Source of the DNA: Candidatus Methanomarinus sp. HR1
Lineage (GTDB): Archaea > Halobacteriota > Methanosarcinia > Methanosarcinales > Methanocomedenaceae
DNA: 41,161 nucleotides
NCBI GenBank assembly: GCA_002926195.1
Contig: MZXQ01000095.1
Location: 1-41,161, forward strand
Reading direction: 5' to 3'
Made by a program: the position numbers and the translations under genes. The notes beneath the pieces were generated by a model. That model was given only the letters and a program-made list of their open reading frames with translations. It was not told the origin of the DNA and searched no databases. The stretch's first letter is position 1, and the number at the start of each line of letters is the position of its first letter. This document shows positions 1-7,956 of the stretch, in pieces.

Positions 1-2
1 TC

Positions 3-428
3 ATTGAACCAACTTCTGTGAAGGGGTTTGAAGTCTTCAGGTATATGATAAAACGTGGTTTTAAAGGTATCTGTATGTCTAAAAAACATCCTGATGAAAT
101 TAGAAAAGAGATAAAAGAGGATCATCTTCCATTAATATGGTTAACAAACGAGAATATTGATATTCCAAATTGTGTATGTACAACAAATTTATTAAAAATT
201 GGTATGACTATTCAATCATTTTATAATAAAGCTAATAATATTATTTTATTCATAGATGATCTTAAATATCTTGTTGATACCAAGAGTTCCGGGATCGTGA
301 ATGGTTTTATTGAAGAAATAAAAATGATTAGTATACAGAATAACAATATATTATTGATATCCTGTGATATAGATCTAATAGAAAAGAAAGTTATTAATCA
401 AAAGGATTTTGAAATTATTAAACCTTAG
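3..428 (+). CDS. DUF835 domain protein, C-terminal part (5' end outside window)
   Basis: The frame is open from base 3 to the stop at 428, so the gene probably begins upstream of the window; a GTG at 18 is the first possible start inside it, but the residues before it read on smoothly. The pattern is that of DUF835: an early 'RGFKGICMSKKHP' segment, a Trp in 'LIWLTN', then a hydrophobic strand with acidic residues, 'IILFIDDLKYLV', and a final strand 'ILLISCDIDL'. DUF835 modules in methanogens are usually C-terminal to PAS or other sensor domains, so this may be the output end of a larger sensor. The molecular function of DUF835 is not known. The codons are AT-rich compared with the downstream fsr gene. 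Confidence 0.6.
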   Translation: MEPTSVKGFEVFRYMIKRGFKGICMSKKHPDEIRKEIKEDHLPLIWLTNENIDIPNCVCTTNLLKIGMTIQSFYNKANNIILFIDDLKYLVDTKSSGIVNGFIEEIKMISIQNNNILLISCDIDLIEKKVINQKDFEIIKP

Positions 429-448
429 CAGAATAATAATAATATCGT

Positions 449-598
449 AAAGGTGATATCTACATAAATCTGTGCTTATTTAAGGACAAATGATAACCAC
501 AGAGGGCACAGAGAGCACTTTAGCACAAATACTCTTATGCTTTTGAGTGTGCTCTCCGGCAGAATAGAAAACTGTGCTCAGTGTGGATTTTACCTTTA
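449..598. repeat. Intergenic inverted-repeat block of the 'cacagag' type
   Basis: Between the DUF835 gene and fsr. TAAAGGT (449-455) is matched inverted by ACCTTTA (592-598). Inside, GAGAGCAC (511-518) pairs with GTGCTCTC (549-556), and there are short 'cacagag' direct repeats. No flanking target duplication is visible. It could act as a transcription end for either neighbour or be a decayed mobile repeat. No coding potential was seen. Confidence 0.4.
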
Positions 599-624
599 TG
601 ATTTCCTCTTATTAAACCGGGAGA

Positions 625-2547
625 TCATACCAGATCCAGTACCTCTTTAATGAACTTGCCTGTTCCTACCTGTTTCATGACATTTCCAAGTCTCTCTCGA
701 CCCGGTTTTGTCCTGTATTTAACAAACGTACCAGCAATTGCATCGATCAATTTAGGTATCTCCTCTTGTGTACAGAACGATTTCAACAAGATTCCGTCTG
801 AAGGTCTTCGTGCATCATTTCCGCCGATCCACATGGAATATCCACGCTCTTTTTCGATCATAGCCTCGCTTGGACAGCCCCTGATACACCAGCCGCAGGA
901 TATACACTTATCCTTATCGATCTGGGCCTTTTTAAGTACTATTGAAATAGCATCCACCCTACACAGTTCGGCACACCGGCCGCATCCATTACATTTCTCG
1001 GGGTCGAGTTCAGGACGTACCTGGCCTATGAGACCAATATCGTGACGGGTTGGTCTGCTGCAGGCATTCGGACATCCGGAAATACTGATCTTCATTTTAT
1101 GGGGTGTAAGTTTTTGTGCAAATGCCATGGTAAGCTCACCGGCGAGTTTTTTAGTCTCAACCAGCCCTTCTGTACAGTATTCACTACCTACACACGACAG
1201 TACATACCCCATTCCTATTGTTGCCATTCCTTTTGAATAGAGTTCTGCCATAAGTTTATCTACATTAGGACCTGGAACACCCTGTATCTCCACACTCTGT
1301 CTGGTAGTAATCTCAAGCGTACCATCACCGTACTTGTTAGCCAGTTCTGCTGCATTTGCCAGACTATCTGCATTAGTCAATCCGGAATTGGTTTTTATCT
1401 TAACAAAGAATGTTCCCTTTGTCTCACCCATAACGCCCGGATAATCAGATGCCCAGTAGAACTTGACCTTCTTGCCTTCATCCAGACGTCTCTTTAATTC
1501 CCACTTGAACCGCTGCATCTTAAGACCGGCAAACTCCTCGATCCTGTGGAGATCGATATTCGATTCAGTCTCGATATATCCTGCTTTTTCTGCCATCTTG
1601 ATCAGTTCAACACCTTTTTGTGTTCTTCCTATGAGCGTGGTCCATCCTTTGCCTGAACCCATATATCCGGCAGAGATATCAGCAAGTTTTGCGACTGCAT
1701 CCCGACATATCACGCAGCCATCCTGTACGCAGCCTGCATTCCATAGATCATTAAGGTCAAACTCGTGTGTTTGTTCATCAGTAGTTACTACCAGTGAATC
1801 CAGGTGTATCTTGGCACTTTTCACTTTTTCAATATCTACACCCTTTTCTGACATAAAGGTAGTCAATATATCATAATTAAAGTTCTCGGTACAGAACAGG
1901 CCAATCACATATGCTATATTAGGGACCTTGATCGTCTCTCCATTCTCGCCGACTTCATAACCATGTGCTGTAAGGCCAGGGAAGAACTGTGTCTTTCTAA
2001 TTCCATACACATGACAGGGTAGTCCGACAACAGCGGCATTGGTTATATCTTTAGCATCCTTGATAGCAGAAAGAACAGGAACCGCTGAATACTTTGAACC
2101 TGCGCTCAAAAGCAGTTCATCTTTTGTCCTGACCACACGTGAGGTTGGTTTTCCGATATCGCCTGTGGTAATTGCACCGTCGATCAATCCCTGGTCCATA
2201 CAGTATGACAACAGAGCAGTTACAGCACCGCCGTCCTGGCCGGCTTCGAGAATTGCAGCATCAGTTGCACGTGCGGATACAAGAAGATCATATTGTCCAA
2301 GCAGTGCAGGTGGTTTTGCTTTAAACCCAAATATATTAGGGCCAATCTTTGAGGAAAATGTCATCATACGCTGACATACATCTTTACAGGCTCCCTGCCC
2401 GTTTCTCGGACATTCTTCCTTTAATACGGGACCGCTCCCGGTGAACTCTATACGGTCATTAGGACATACTGTTGCACATGCACCGCATAATGTACACATT
2501 CCAGTGTCTACAACTTCATCTTTTAGAAACCATTTGTATTCTTCCAT
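625..2547 (-). CDS. fsr: F420-dependent sulfite reductase (Fsr)
   Basis: 640 aa. Fsr reduces sulfite to sulfide in the cytoplasm with reduced coenzyme F420. The N-terminal half is FrhB/FpoF-like, with a ferredoxin motif at Cys 18, 21, 24 and 28 and a second cysteine cluster near residues 46-58, followed by the flavin/F420 domain. The C-terminal half is a siroheme sulfite reductase: 'TRQSVEIQG' near 415, then CX5C (452, 458) and CX3C (492, 496) for the siroheme-4Fe4S centre, with two 4Fe4S ferredoxin motifs inserted after it (about 519-560). The ATG at 2547 is chosen over an upstream in-frame start because GGTGAT lies just before it and homologues begin close to the ferredoxin motif. Divergent from an Lrp-like regulator. 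In methanogens Fsr detoxifies or assimilates sulfite; ANME archaea also carry it. Confidence 0.93.
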   Translation of the reverse strand: MEEYKWFLKDEVVDTGMCTLCGACATVCPNDRIEFTGSGPVLKEECPRNGQGACKDVCQRMMTFSSKIGPNIFGFKAKPPALLGQYDLLVSARATDAAILEAGQDGGAVTALLSYCMDQGLIDGAITTGDIGKPTSRVVRTKDELLLSAGSKYSAVPVLSAIKDAKDITNAAVVGLPCHVYGIRKTQFFPGLTAHGYEVGENGETIKVPNIAYVIGLFCTENFNYDILTTFMSEKGVDIEKVKSAKIHLDSLVVTTDEQTHEFDLNDLWNAGCVQDGCVICRDAVAKLADISAGYMGSGKGWTTLIGRTQKGVELIKMAEKAGYIETESNIDLHRIEEFAGLKMQRFKWELKRRLDEGKKVKFYWASDYPGVMGETKGTFFVKIKTNSGLTNADSLANAAELANKYGDGTLEITTRQSVEIQGVPGPNVDKLMAELYSKGMATIGMGYVLSCVGSEYCTEGLVETKKLAGELTMAFAQKLTPHKMKISISGCPNACSRPTRHDIGLIGQVRPELDPEKCNGCGRCAELCRVDAISIVLKKAQIDKDKCISCGWCIRGCPSEAMIEKERGYSMWIGGNDARRPSDGILLKSFCTQEEIPKLIDAIAGTFVKYRTKPGRERLGNVMKQVGTGKFIKEVLDLV

Positions 2548-2585
2548 AATATCACCTATGATTGAATAATATAGTATCCTCAATT

Positions 2586-2595
2586 CCATATAAAC
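2586..2595 (-). promoter_or_regulatory. TATA box of fsr
   Basis: On the minus strand this reads GTTTATATGG, about 40 bases before the fsr start codon, which predicts a transcript start near 2562 and a short leader containing the GGTGAT ribosome binding site. The operator-like palindromes lie immediately upstream of it. Confidence 0.5.
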
Positions 2596-2597
2596 AT

Positions 2598-2620
2598 TTC
2601 GTATGAAATTTACGAATTTC
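2598..2620. promoter_or_regulatory. Overlapping palindromes, candidate operator between fsr and lrp
   Basis: Two inverted repeats overlap here: TTCGTA-N7-TACGAA (2598-2616) and GAAATT-TACG-AATTTC (2605-2620). They sit directly upstream of the fsr TATA box and about 14 bases before the TATA box of the divergent regulator. That is where a dimeric Lrp/AsnC-type protein could control both promoters. The assignment to the neighbouring regulator is inference. Confidence 0.55.
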
Positions 2621-2633
2621 GACACATCATGTA

Positions 2634-2640
2634 TTTATAT
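2634..2640 (+). promoter_or_regulatory. TATA box of the Lrp-like gene
   Basis: TTTATAT lies 22-28 bases before the ATG at 2662. No ribosome binding site is visible between them, so the transcript is probably leaderless, starting at or just before the ATG. Confidence 0.45.
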
Positions 2641-2661
2641 CATTATGACAGTTAGATAATA

Positions 2662-3171
2662 ATGAATGATGAAGAGATCAAATGCTGGAGAAAGGAGTCA
2701 TGCGGTGATCTGCTGGATAATTTGCAAATCGATGATATTGATATGAAGATCATCGGTATACTTAGTGAGAATGCAAGAATAAGTAATGTAGATATTGCCA
2801 ACAAGATCGATGTCAGTGAAGGTACTATCAGGCGCAGGATCAATGAAATGGTTAAAAAGGGGACCATAGAGGGGTTTATTTTACTTCTTAATTGCAAGGA
2901 AGCTGAAAAATGTGTCAAGACATTTATCAACATGAAAGTAGATGATATCTGCCTTGATAAGGTTATCGAAGAACTGCTAAATGATCATGAAAGAATTATC
3001 GCCCTGTATCGCGTTAATACAAAGTTTAACATTATGTGCGAGGCAATGTTCCCTTCGGTTATTGAAATGCAGAGTTTTATTGATAGGTTTTCTACGATTG
3101 AAGGGATCATTGATTCTGAAGTAAAAATGGTGATCGGATCATATAAAAAATGTCTGTGGACCGGAATTTGA
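2662..3171 (+). CDS. Lrp/AsnC-family transcriptional regulator
   Basis: 169 aa. The N-terminal third is an AsnC-type winged helix: 'DDIDMKIIGILSENARIS' followed by 'DIANKIDVSEGTIRRRINEM' as the recognition helix region and a short wing. The rest resembles a degenerate RAM ligand-binding domain, ending in a strand rich in hydrophobic residues. It is transcribed divergently from fsr with a palindromic site between the two, so control of fsr, itself, or the downstream dehydrogenase pair is the likely role; the ligand is unknown. The next gene follows after a hairpin repeat (R1). Confidence 0.85.
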   Translation: MNDEEIKCWRKESCGDLLDNLQIDDIDMKIIGILSENARISNVDIANKIDVSEGTIRRRINEMVKKGTIEGFILLLNCKEAEKCVKTFINMKVDDICLDKVIEELLNDHERIIALYRVNTKFNIMCEAMFPSVIEMQSFIDRFSTIEGIIDSEVKMVIGSYKKCLWTGI

Positions 3172-3175
3172 TTTT

Positions 3176-3243
3176 TTAATAGTATATAATCTGTAAGATG
3201 ATATACACAAGAAAATCCGACCGAAGGGAGGATTTTGTTCTTA
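3176..3243 (-). repeat. Hairpin repeat R1 (type B)
   Basis: AAAATCC (3212-3218) pairs with GGATTTT (3230-3236) around a loop related to the other copies, flanked by TTGTTCTT. On the minus strand it is followed by TTGTGTATAT and the 14-mer AGATTATATACTAT, shared with copy R3 at 7921-7990. The AT-rich part, AGTATATAAT at 3181-3190, also looks like the TATA box of the downstream glcD-like gene. Confidence 0.65.
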
Positions 3244-3266
3244 ATATTTCATCCGGGGGCTTATCA

Positions 3267-4646
3267 GTGGATATATTCGATGAAATCCGGGACATAGTCA
3301 CTTTAAATCGTGTTAGCCGGGACCCGGCAGAGTTATACTGCTATTCATATGATGCTTCATATATCAGTTCAACTCCTGATTATGTCGTTATGCCTCATTC
3401 CACGCAAGAAGTATCAGCCATAGTAAAACTTGCATCTCAATATCGTATACCCATAGTACCCAGAGGTGCAGGTACGGGCCTATCAGGTGGTGCTGTACCA
3501 ATAAGCGGTGGGATAGTACTTGATATGAGCCGTATGAACAAACTGCAAAAGATAGATATCCCAAACCTCCAGGTACTGGTCGAACCCGGTCTTATTCATG
3601 CCCGGCTTAACAGTGCCCTTGAACCATACGGATTTTTCTTCCCTCCTGACCCTGGCAGCAGTGAAATGTGTACACTGGGCGGATTTATTGCGAATGGCGG
3701 CAGTGGTATGCGCTCGGTCAAATACGGGACAGTCACCCGATATGTACTGGACCTTGAGATTGTGCTGCCTGATGGTGAAATTATCCAAACAGGATCCATG
3801 ACTATGAAATCCGCATCAGGATATGACCTTAATGCACTTATGGTAGGGTCTGAAGGCACGCTTGGAATTATTACCGCAGCCAGGTTAAAGATACATCCTA
3901 TACCGAAAGCCAGAAAAGTAGTACTTGCCCATTTTAATGATCTTGATGCAGCAGGCAGGGCCGTCCCTGCTATAATGGGCCAGGGAATTGTACCCTCTGC
4001 CTGTGAACTGATGGACAGTACAACAATACAGGCACTTAATATATATGACCCTGACCTGAATATTCCCGAATGTGAAGCCTTGCTGCTTATAGAAGTAGAC
4101 GGCACACCTTGCAGTATAGACTCTGATGCAGTAGATATTACCAACTGCTGCCGGGCATTAGGAGCCTTTGATATAAATACTGCCGGTTCTGTTTTGGAAC
4201 AGCAAGAAATATGGAAGGCACGACGCCTGGTAGGTGCTGTGATGACACGATTATATCCTGATAAGACCAGGGTCTATATAGGTGAGGATATTGCAGTACC
4301 TCTATCTGCTATCCCGGCAATGCTTAAAGATATACGTTCGATCTCTTCACGTTACAATATTACGATCATGACCTATGGTCATGCAGGAGACGGTAACTTA
4401 CACACTGGTATGGCTATTGATATACTGGATAAGTACCAGTATGAACAATTAAAGCAGGTGGCTGATGATATCCACAGGGCTGCTCTTCGAAATGGAGGTA
4501 CGGTATCAGGAGAACATGGTATTGGTTGTGTAAGGGAAATATATATGGAACAGGAACACGGCAGGGGACTTGATGTGATGAAACAGATAAAAAAGGCACT
4601 TGACCCTCATAATATAATGAATCCCCAAAAGGTCGGACTTGAATGA
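3267..4646 (+). CDS. FAD-linked 2-hydroxyacid dehydrogenase (GlcD/D-lactate dehydrogenase-like)
   Basis: 459 aa from the GTG at 3267, which is preceded by CCGGGGGC. A longer frame starts at 3198, but its first 15 or so codons are made of a hairpin repeat, so that start is unlikely. The protein is of the vanillyl-alcohol-oxidase FAD type: 'VPRGAGTGLSGGA' and 'GGFIANGGSGMRSVKYG' bind FAD, 'GSEGTLGIITAA' follows, and the C-terminal cap ends with 'TYGHAGDGNLHTGM' and 'GTVSGEHGIGCV', the conserved His-containing motifs of GlcD and D-lactate dehydrogenases. Its stop overlaps the next gene by 4 bp (ATGA), so the two are translationally coupled and probably form a complex. The substrate (glycolate, D-lactate or another 2-hydroxyacid) cannot be read from the sequence. 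Confidence 0.85.
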   Translation: MDIFDEIRDIVTLNRVSRDPAELYCYSYDASYISSTPDYVVMPHSTQEVSAIVKLASQYRIPIVPRGAGTGLSGGAVPISGGIVLDMSRMNKLQKIDIPNLQVLVEPGLIHARLNSALEPYGFFFPPDPGSSEMCTLGGFIANGGSGMRSVKYGTVTRYVLDLEIVLPDGEIIQTGSMTMKSASGYDLNALMVGSEGTLGIITAARLKIHPIPKARKVVLAHFNDLDAAGRAVPAIMGQGIVPSACELMDSTTIQALNIYDPDLNIPECEALLLIEVDGTPCSIDSDAVDITNCCRALGAFDINTAGSVLEQQEIWKARRLVGAVMTRLYPDKTRVYIGEDIAVPLSAIPAMLKDIRSISSRYNITIMTYGHAGDGNLHTGMAIDILDKYQYEQLKQVADDIHRAALRNGGTVSGEHGIGCVREIYMEQEHGRGLDVMKQIKKALDPHNIMNPQKVGLE

Positions 4647-5680
4647 AACAGTACCTGAAGGATATTGTCAAGTGTGTTAAATGCGGTCGGTGTCGTACAG
4701 TATGCCCTTCACAGAATGTACTGGGCTGGGAATCCTCAGGTCCCAGGGGCAGGATGTTGATGGCACTGGGATGTACTTGTGATCTTGAGATGTCCCGGGG
4801 GATGATTGATGGTTTTCTAACCTGTACAACCTGTCATCAGTGCGTAAGCGAATGCCCATCCGGCGCAGACCCACTGGAAATTACACGAGTTGTTAGACGT
4901 GAACTTATAGATATGGGACATGTAGCTCCTCACCAGATAGAGATAATGAACCGTGTATCCGGGTCAGGAAATTCACTGGGAGATGAATCACCCAGGACAT
5001 CCTGGCTTGATATTCCGGTTGATGCTGGATCTTTTGATCATATTTATTTTGTGGGATGCCTTGCCTCATATAGACAGCAAGAGACCACTGCTGCTATATA
5101 TTCGATCCTGCGGCAGTTTAGTGTAGGGCTGCTGGAAGATGAGAAATGTTGCGGATCACCTTTATATCGGCTCGGCCTGGATACATCGGAATTAATAGAG
5201 CATAATTCATATCAGATAAAAAAAGCAGGGGCACATACGGTCATTACAGAGTGTGCCGGATGCTATGCTATGTTCAGGGGACAGTATGAATTTAATGTTG
5301 TCCACCTTAGTGAATTTTTATCAGATAGGCTTGAGCAACTACCGCTTAAGAGACTTAATATTACAGTAAGCTACCATGACCCATGTCATCTGGGTAGGTT
5401 CAATAAACTCTATGATGCTCCAAGAACAGTTATCAATCATATCTGTACTCTTGAGGAGATGAAGTATTCCAGGGAGAAGGCAGGATGTTGCGGAGGTGGA
5501 GGTGGTGTCAGGTTAGGATATCCCGAACTATCAAGTATGGTAGCAAAGGACCTTGCTGCAAATATACCTCAAGGTATGGACTATGTGGTAACTGCATGTC
5601 CTTTGTGCATCAGGAACCTTTCTGATATAGGTATAAAGACTATTGATCTTGCGGAACTGGTAAGGATGTCTATGGTGTGA
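4643..5680 (+). CDS. Fe-S oxidoreductase with two CCG domains (GlcF/HdrD-like)
   Basis: 345 aa. Two N-terminal 4Fe4S motifs, 'CVKCGRCRTVCP' and 'CTTCHQCVSECP', are followed by two cysteine-rich CCG domains: 'DEKCCGSP' with 'CAGC', and 'AGCCGGGGG' with 'CPLC'. This is the architecture of GlcF, LldE and the heterodisulfide reductase subunit HdrD. With the FAD subunit encoded just upstream (4-bp overlap) it would take electrons from a 2-hydroxyacid and pass them to a quinone, methanophenazine or heterodisulfide-like acceptor. GlcD-HdrD-type pairs recur in Archaeoglobus and methane-oxidising archaea; the acceptor here is unknown. It ends 8 bp from a convergent small gene. Confidence 0.85.
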   Translation: MKQYLKDIVKCVKCGRCRTVCPSQNVLGWESSGPRGRMLMALGCTCDLEMSRGMIDGFLTCTTCHQCVSECPSGADPLEITRVVRRELIDMGHVAPHQIEIMNRVSGSGNSLGDESPRTSWLDIPVDAGSFDHIYFVGCLASYRQQETTAAIYSILRQFSVGLLEDEKCCGSPLYRLGLDTSELIEHNSYQIKKAGAHTVITECAGCYAMFRGQYEFNVVHLSEFLSDRLEQLPLKRLNITVSYHDPCHLGRFNKLYDAPRTVINHICTLEEMKYSREKAGCCGGGGGVRLGYPELSSMVAKDLAANIPQGMDYVVTACPLCIRNLSDIGIKTIDLAELVRMSMV

Positions 5681-5688
5681 TCATATCA

Positions 5689-5946
5689 TTATTGATCCCA
5701 GAATTCTTTTTCATAATCATCCGGAATGTCTTCCATATTCATCATGTTTTTGGTTTTTGTCTCACCTAATATGCCTCTGGCATAATCGTCAATGATAGGT
5801 TTACCCCTACTTTTTCTTTCACTGGGAGGGTAGTAACCTATTATACAATATTCTTCTTTTGAGCGCCACTCCACTATATACATCGGACATTCATTACCTA
5901 TACATGATCCGGTTTTAGTTCTTTGACATTGTAAAGGAAGTGCCAT
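5689..5946 (-). CDS. Small conserved-looking protein with several cysteines
   Basis: 85 aa, not assigned to a known family. The first half has four cysteines in the order C-x7-C-x4-C-x13-C ('LQCQRTKTGSCIGNECPMY', then 'EYCIIGYYPP'), which could hold a metal, a 4Fe4S cluster or disulfides. The second half is charged and ends 'DYEKEFWDQ'. No transmembrane segment. There is no clear ribosome binding site before the ATG, so the mRNA may be leaderless. It converges on the dehydrogenase pair. Coding is supported by length and composition, and no competing frame looks better. Confidence 0.6.
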   Translation of the reverse strand: MALPLQCQRTKTGSCIGNECPMYIVEWRSKEEYCIIGYYPPSERKSRGKPIIDDYARGILGETKTKNMMNMEDIPDDYEKEFWDQ

Positions 5947-6017
5947 AATATAGATATATTGGGTTACTAATAGATTAAATTACGGATAGGAATTATTGAT
6001 ATGGCAGTAAATCCGGA

Positions 6018-7307
6018 TCAATAATCAAGAAGCCATTTACACAGAGAAACATATCTGACGTTCTTCCCGGAAACAATTTCAACCGCCTCATAATCCCATG
6101 TAATGATTAACAGATTATCGCATTGAAGTTCCTCTGAACCTTGCAGGAGAGCTTTTATTTCACGCTCTTTTGTCACAAAATCATCAAGCATGTAACATAC
6201 CTGTATAAGCTCAGAAACCTTTTTCCCCTCCTTAATGATAAAATCAATTTCCCGGCCGGATGTAGACTTATAGTAGAATAGATCTCCTTTGCTTCTTCTT
6301 TTCAGTTCAATAAAAACGATGTTTTCAATTAACCTCCCATAGTCCCGTATACCTTGCAGGGACAGTAGTCCATTATCGACAAGATATATCTTTGATATAC
6401 TTGATTCTATTTTTTTGTAAGAATAAGAGAAACTCTTGAGTGGAAAAACAATAAATGAATCTTCAAAATAACCGAAATAAGTATATAGTGTATTCTTGCT
6501 TACCTTATAGCCTTGCGATTTAAGGAAATTATAGAACTTATGGATTGAAAATTCCTTTGAATTGAATATAGCATTAAGGAAGAGTTTCAGCATCTTTATG
6601 TTTTTCACATCATATCTTTCCACAATATCCCTGAATATTGTCACATCTATTATCTCACTCAATATCCGGTCCCACTCTTCCCTGTAAAGCACTGTTTCAG
6701 GAAACCCGCCGTATCTGACATAATCTTCAAGCTTTTGGATTATTTCTCCCATTTGCGCTAATGAAAGATATTCTTCATACTCGAGTTTGCCTGCTTTTAA
6801 GACTTCGGCAAAAGAGAAGGGATATACATTATATGTCAGGCTTCTTCCTCTCATGCTTGTGGCAATCTCTTTACTCATAAGTTTAGATGATGAACCAGTA
6901 ACAAACACATTGACATTTTCCATATCAACAAGTGTCCTTACAAATCGTTCCCAATCAGGGATTACCTGTATCTCATCAAGAAATAACCAGGTTTTTTCAT
7001 TCCTGCCAGGATAAATCTCAAAAAATACTTCGAGAAGTGTGTTCAGGTCTTGTGACACTGCACCCACCAGTCTTGAATCTTCAAAGTTCACATACAATAT
7101 ACTGTTTTTATCCTCTTTACGCGCTAAAAGCTCTTTGATTCCCATATACATGAGATATGTCTTACCTGACCTTCTGGGACCTGAAAGAACAACAGCTCTG
7201 TCTAATGGGATGTCAAGAGGATAGTGTACATCCCTCTGTATAATGTTACGATATCGCCTTTTTTGGAAATCTTTAATTATGTTTCCCCAGAGTGTCTTTG
7301 AGATCAT
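6018..7307 (-). CDS. AAA_14/DUF4143 family ATPase
   Basis: 429 aa. The N-terminal AAA domain has Walker A 'GPRRSGKT' (43-50), Walker B 'TWLFLDEIQ' (about 105-113), and 'VFVTGSSSKLMSKEI' as the sensor and following segment. The C-terminal DUF4143 part has 'FRDIVERYDVKN', 'KNTLYTYFGYFEDSF' and the nuclease-like 'FYYKSTSGREIDFIIKEG' with an E-x-D core. These proteins are widespread in archaea and anaerobic bacteria; the function is unknown, though the fold combines a RecA-like motor with a PD-(D/E)XK-like tail. It stands alone, with a decayed intergenic region upstream, typical of accessory genes. Confidence 0.88.
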   Translation of the reverse strand: MISKTLWGNIIKDFQKRRYRNIIQRDVHYPLDIPLDRAVVLSGPRRSGKTYLMYMGIKELLARKEDKNSILYVNFEDSRLVGAVSQDLNTLLEVFFEIYPGRNEKTWLFLDEIQVIPDWERFVRTLVDMENVNVFVTGSSSKLMSKEIATSMRGRSLTYNVYPFSFAEVLKAGKLEYEEYLSLAQMGEIIQKLEDYVRYGGFPETVLYREEWDRILSEIIDVTIFRDIVERYDVKNIKMLKLFLNAIFNSKEFSIHKFYNFLKSQGYKVSKNTLYTYFGYFEDSFIVFPLKSFSYSYKKIESSISKIYLVDNGLLSLQGIRDYGRLIENIVFIELKRRSKGDLFYYKSTSGREIDFIIKEGKKVSELIQVCYMLDDFVTKEREIKALLQGSEELQCDNLLIITWDYEAVEIVSGKNVRYVSLCKWLLDY

Positions 7308-7380
7308 AGTATTATATAAGAGGAAATAATTAATAAAAGTTTCCCCTTATAGAATACTATTGTGCCTGGTCACCGGCAGA

Positions 7381-7512
7381 TTATATCAATATCTGCACTG
7401 AACTGCCGCCGCTATCGGCGAAGCCTACGCTCAGTAGTGCCAGGATGGGGATAGTAGTGATTAGGGGTTTTAGGAACGGGTGCATAGGAAGGCGATGTGC
7501 AGCCCCAGCCAT
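7381..7512 (-). CDS. Possible 43-aa peptide in a GC-rich block (doubtful)
   Basis: An ATG at 7512 opens a frame to TAA at 7381, with a hydrophobic middle, 'ITTIPILALLSVGFA', that could be a signal or membrane segment, then 'DSGGSSVQ'. The block is more GC-rich than its surroundings and contains short hairpins such as CGCCG-CTAT-CGGCG, so an RNA gene or a remnant of a larger gene is equally possible. No convincing ribosome binding site was seen. Confidence 0.2.
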   Translation of the reverse strand: MAGAAHRLPMHPFLKPLITTIPILALLSVGFADSGGSSVQILI

Positions 7513-7713
7513 AAACGATCCCGGATTTCGCTTCGCTAAGTCCAGGGCATCAACGGGAGGGAGGCCGGGTTGTTAGATCAGTATGTATAGAGATGGTGTG
7601 AGTGGGTGGATGTTCACCGAAGGCAGCACAATGCTTGGTTTTCATTTCCACTTTTCATGAAGTTGCAGTAGAATTAATAGAAAAACTGCTAACTATGTCC
7701 ATTGAAAAAGGTA

Positions 7714-7826
7714 GAACAAAATCCTCCCTTCGGTCGGATTTTCTTGACTGAAGCTTCGAAGAAGCTGAAGATTAGAAAATGTGAACGGAGTGAACATTTT
7801 CGATACATCAAGTTATACTTGATATA
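7714..7826 (+). repeat. Hairpin repeat R2 (type A)
   Basis: In order: AAAATCC...GGATTTT (7718-7742), a GAAGCTTC/GAAGCTT hairpin, AAAATG...CATTTT, and the palindrome TACATCAAGT-tat-ACTTGATATA (7804-7826). The same modules occur in the same order in copy R5 (29982-30144, opposite strand), which carries two additional hairpins of about 49 bp in the middle. Confidence 0.75.
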
Positions 7827-7866
7827 CTAAAATAAAAAATAATCAGGCTATTCTAAAGGCGTTGCA

Positions 7867-7956
7867 ATGAAATTTGAACTGGTAGCTACAGAATTCTTTA
7901 TCAGGCAAATAGAAAAACTGGAGAACAAAATCCTCCCTCTGGTCGGATTTTCTTGA
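7867..7956 (+). pseudogene. Truncated RelE/ParE-like toxin start, ended by repeat R3
   Basis: The frame begins ATG at 7867 and encodes 'MKFELVATEFFIRQIEKL', a typical RelE/ParE beginning (strand, then a helix with F..Q...L), but after about 20 codons it runs into hairpin repeat R3, whose bases supply the last residues 'NKILPLVGFS' and the stop. A full toxin would have about 85-95 residues. The most likely history is insertion of, or recombination at, the repeat. The match is short, so the family call is tentative. Confidence 0.4.

Noticed and set aside
449..598. Second transposon-like element bounded by TAAAGGT/ACCTTTA
   Set aside because: The ends are only 7 bp and no flanking direct repeat exists, so it is kept as a repeat block and not as a mobile element.
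3198..3266. Longer N-terminus for the glcD-like protein
   Set aside because: The extra 23 codons are mostly the core of hairpin repeat R1, and the GTG at 3267 has a GGGGG binding site; homologues start near the FAD-domain helix.
3596..4144. 182-codon open frame on the minus strand inside the glcD-like gene
   Set aside because: It lies opposite clear FAD-binding motifs on the plus strand; composition is a codon shadow.
7505..7560. Possible 16S rRNA fragment ('CCCCAGCCATAAACGAT' resembles a conserved rRNA stretch)
   Set aside because: The similarity covers only about 17 bases, with weak agreement afterwards; flanking bases do not follow the rRNA.
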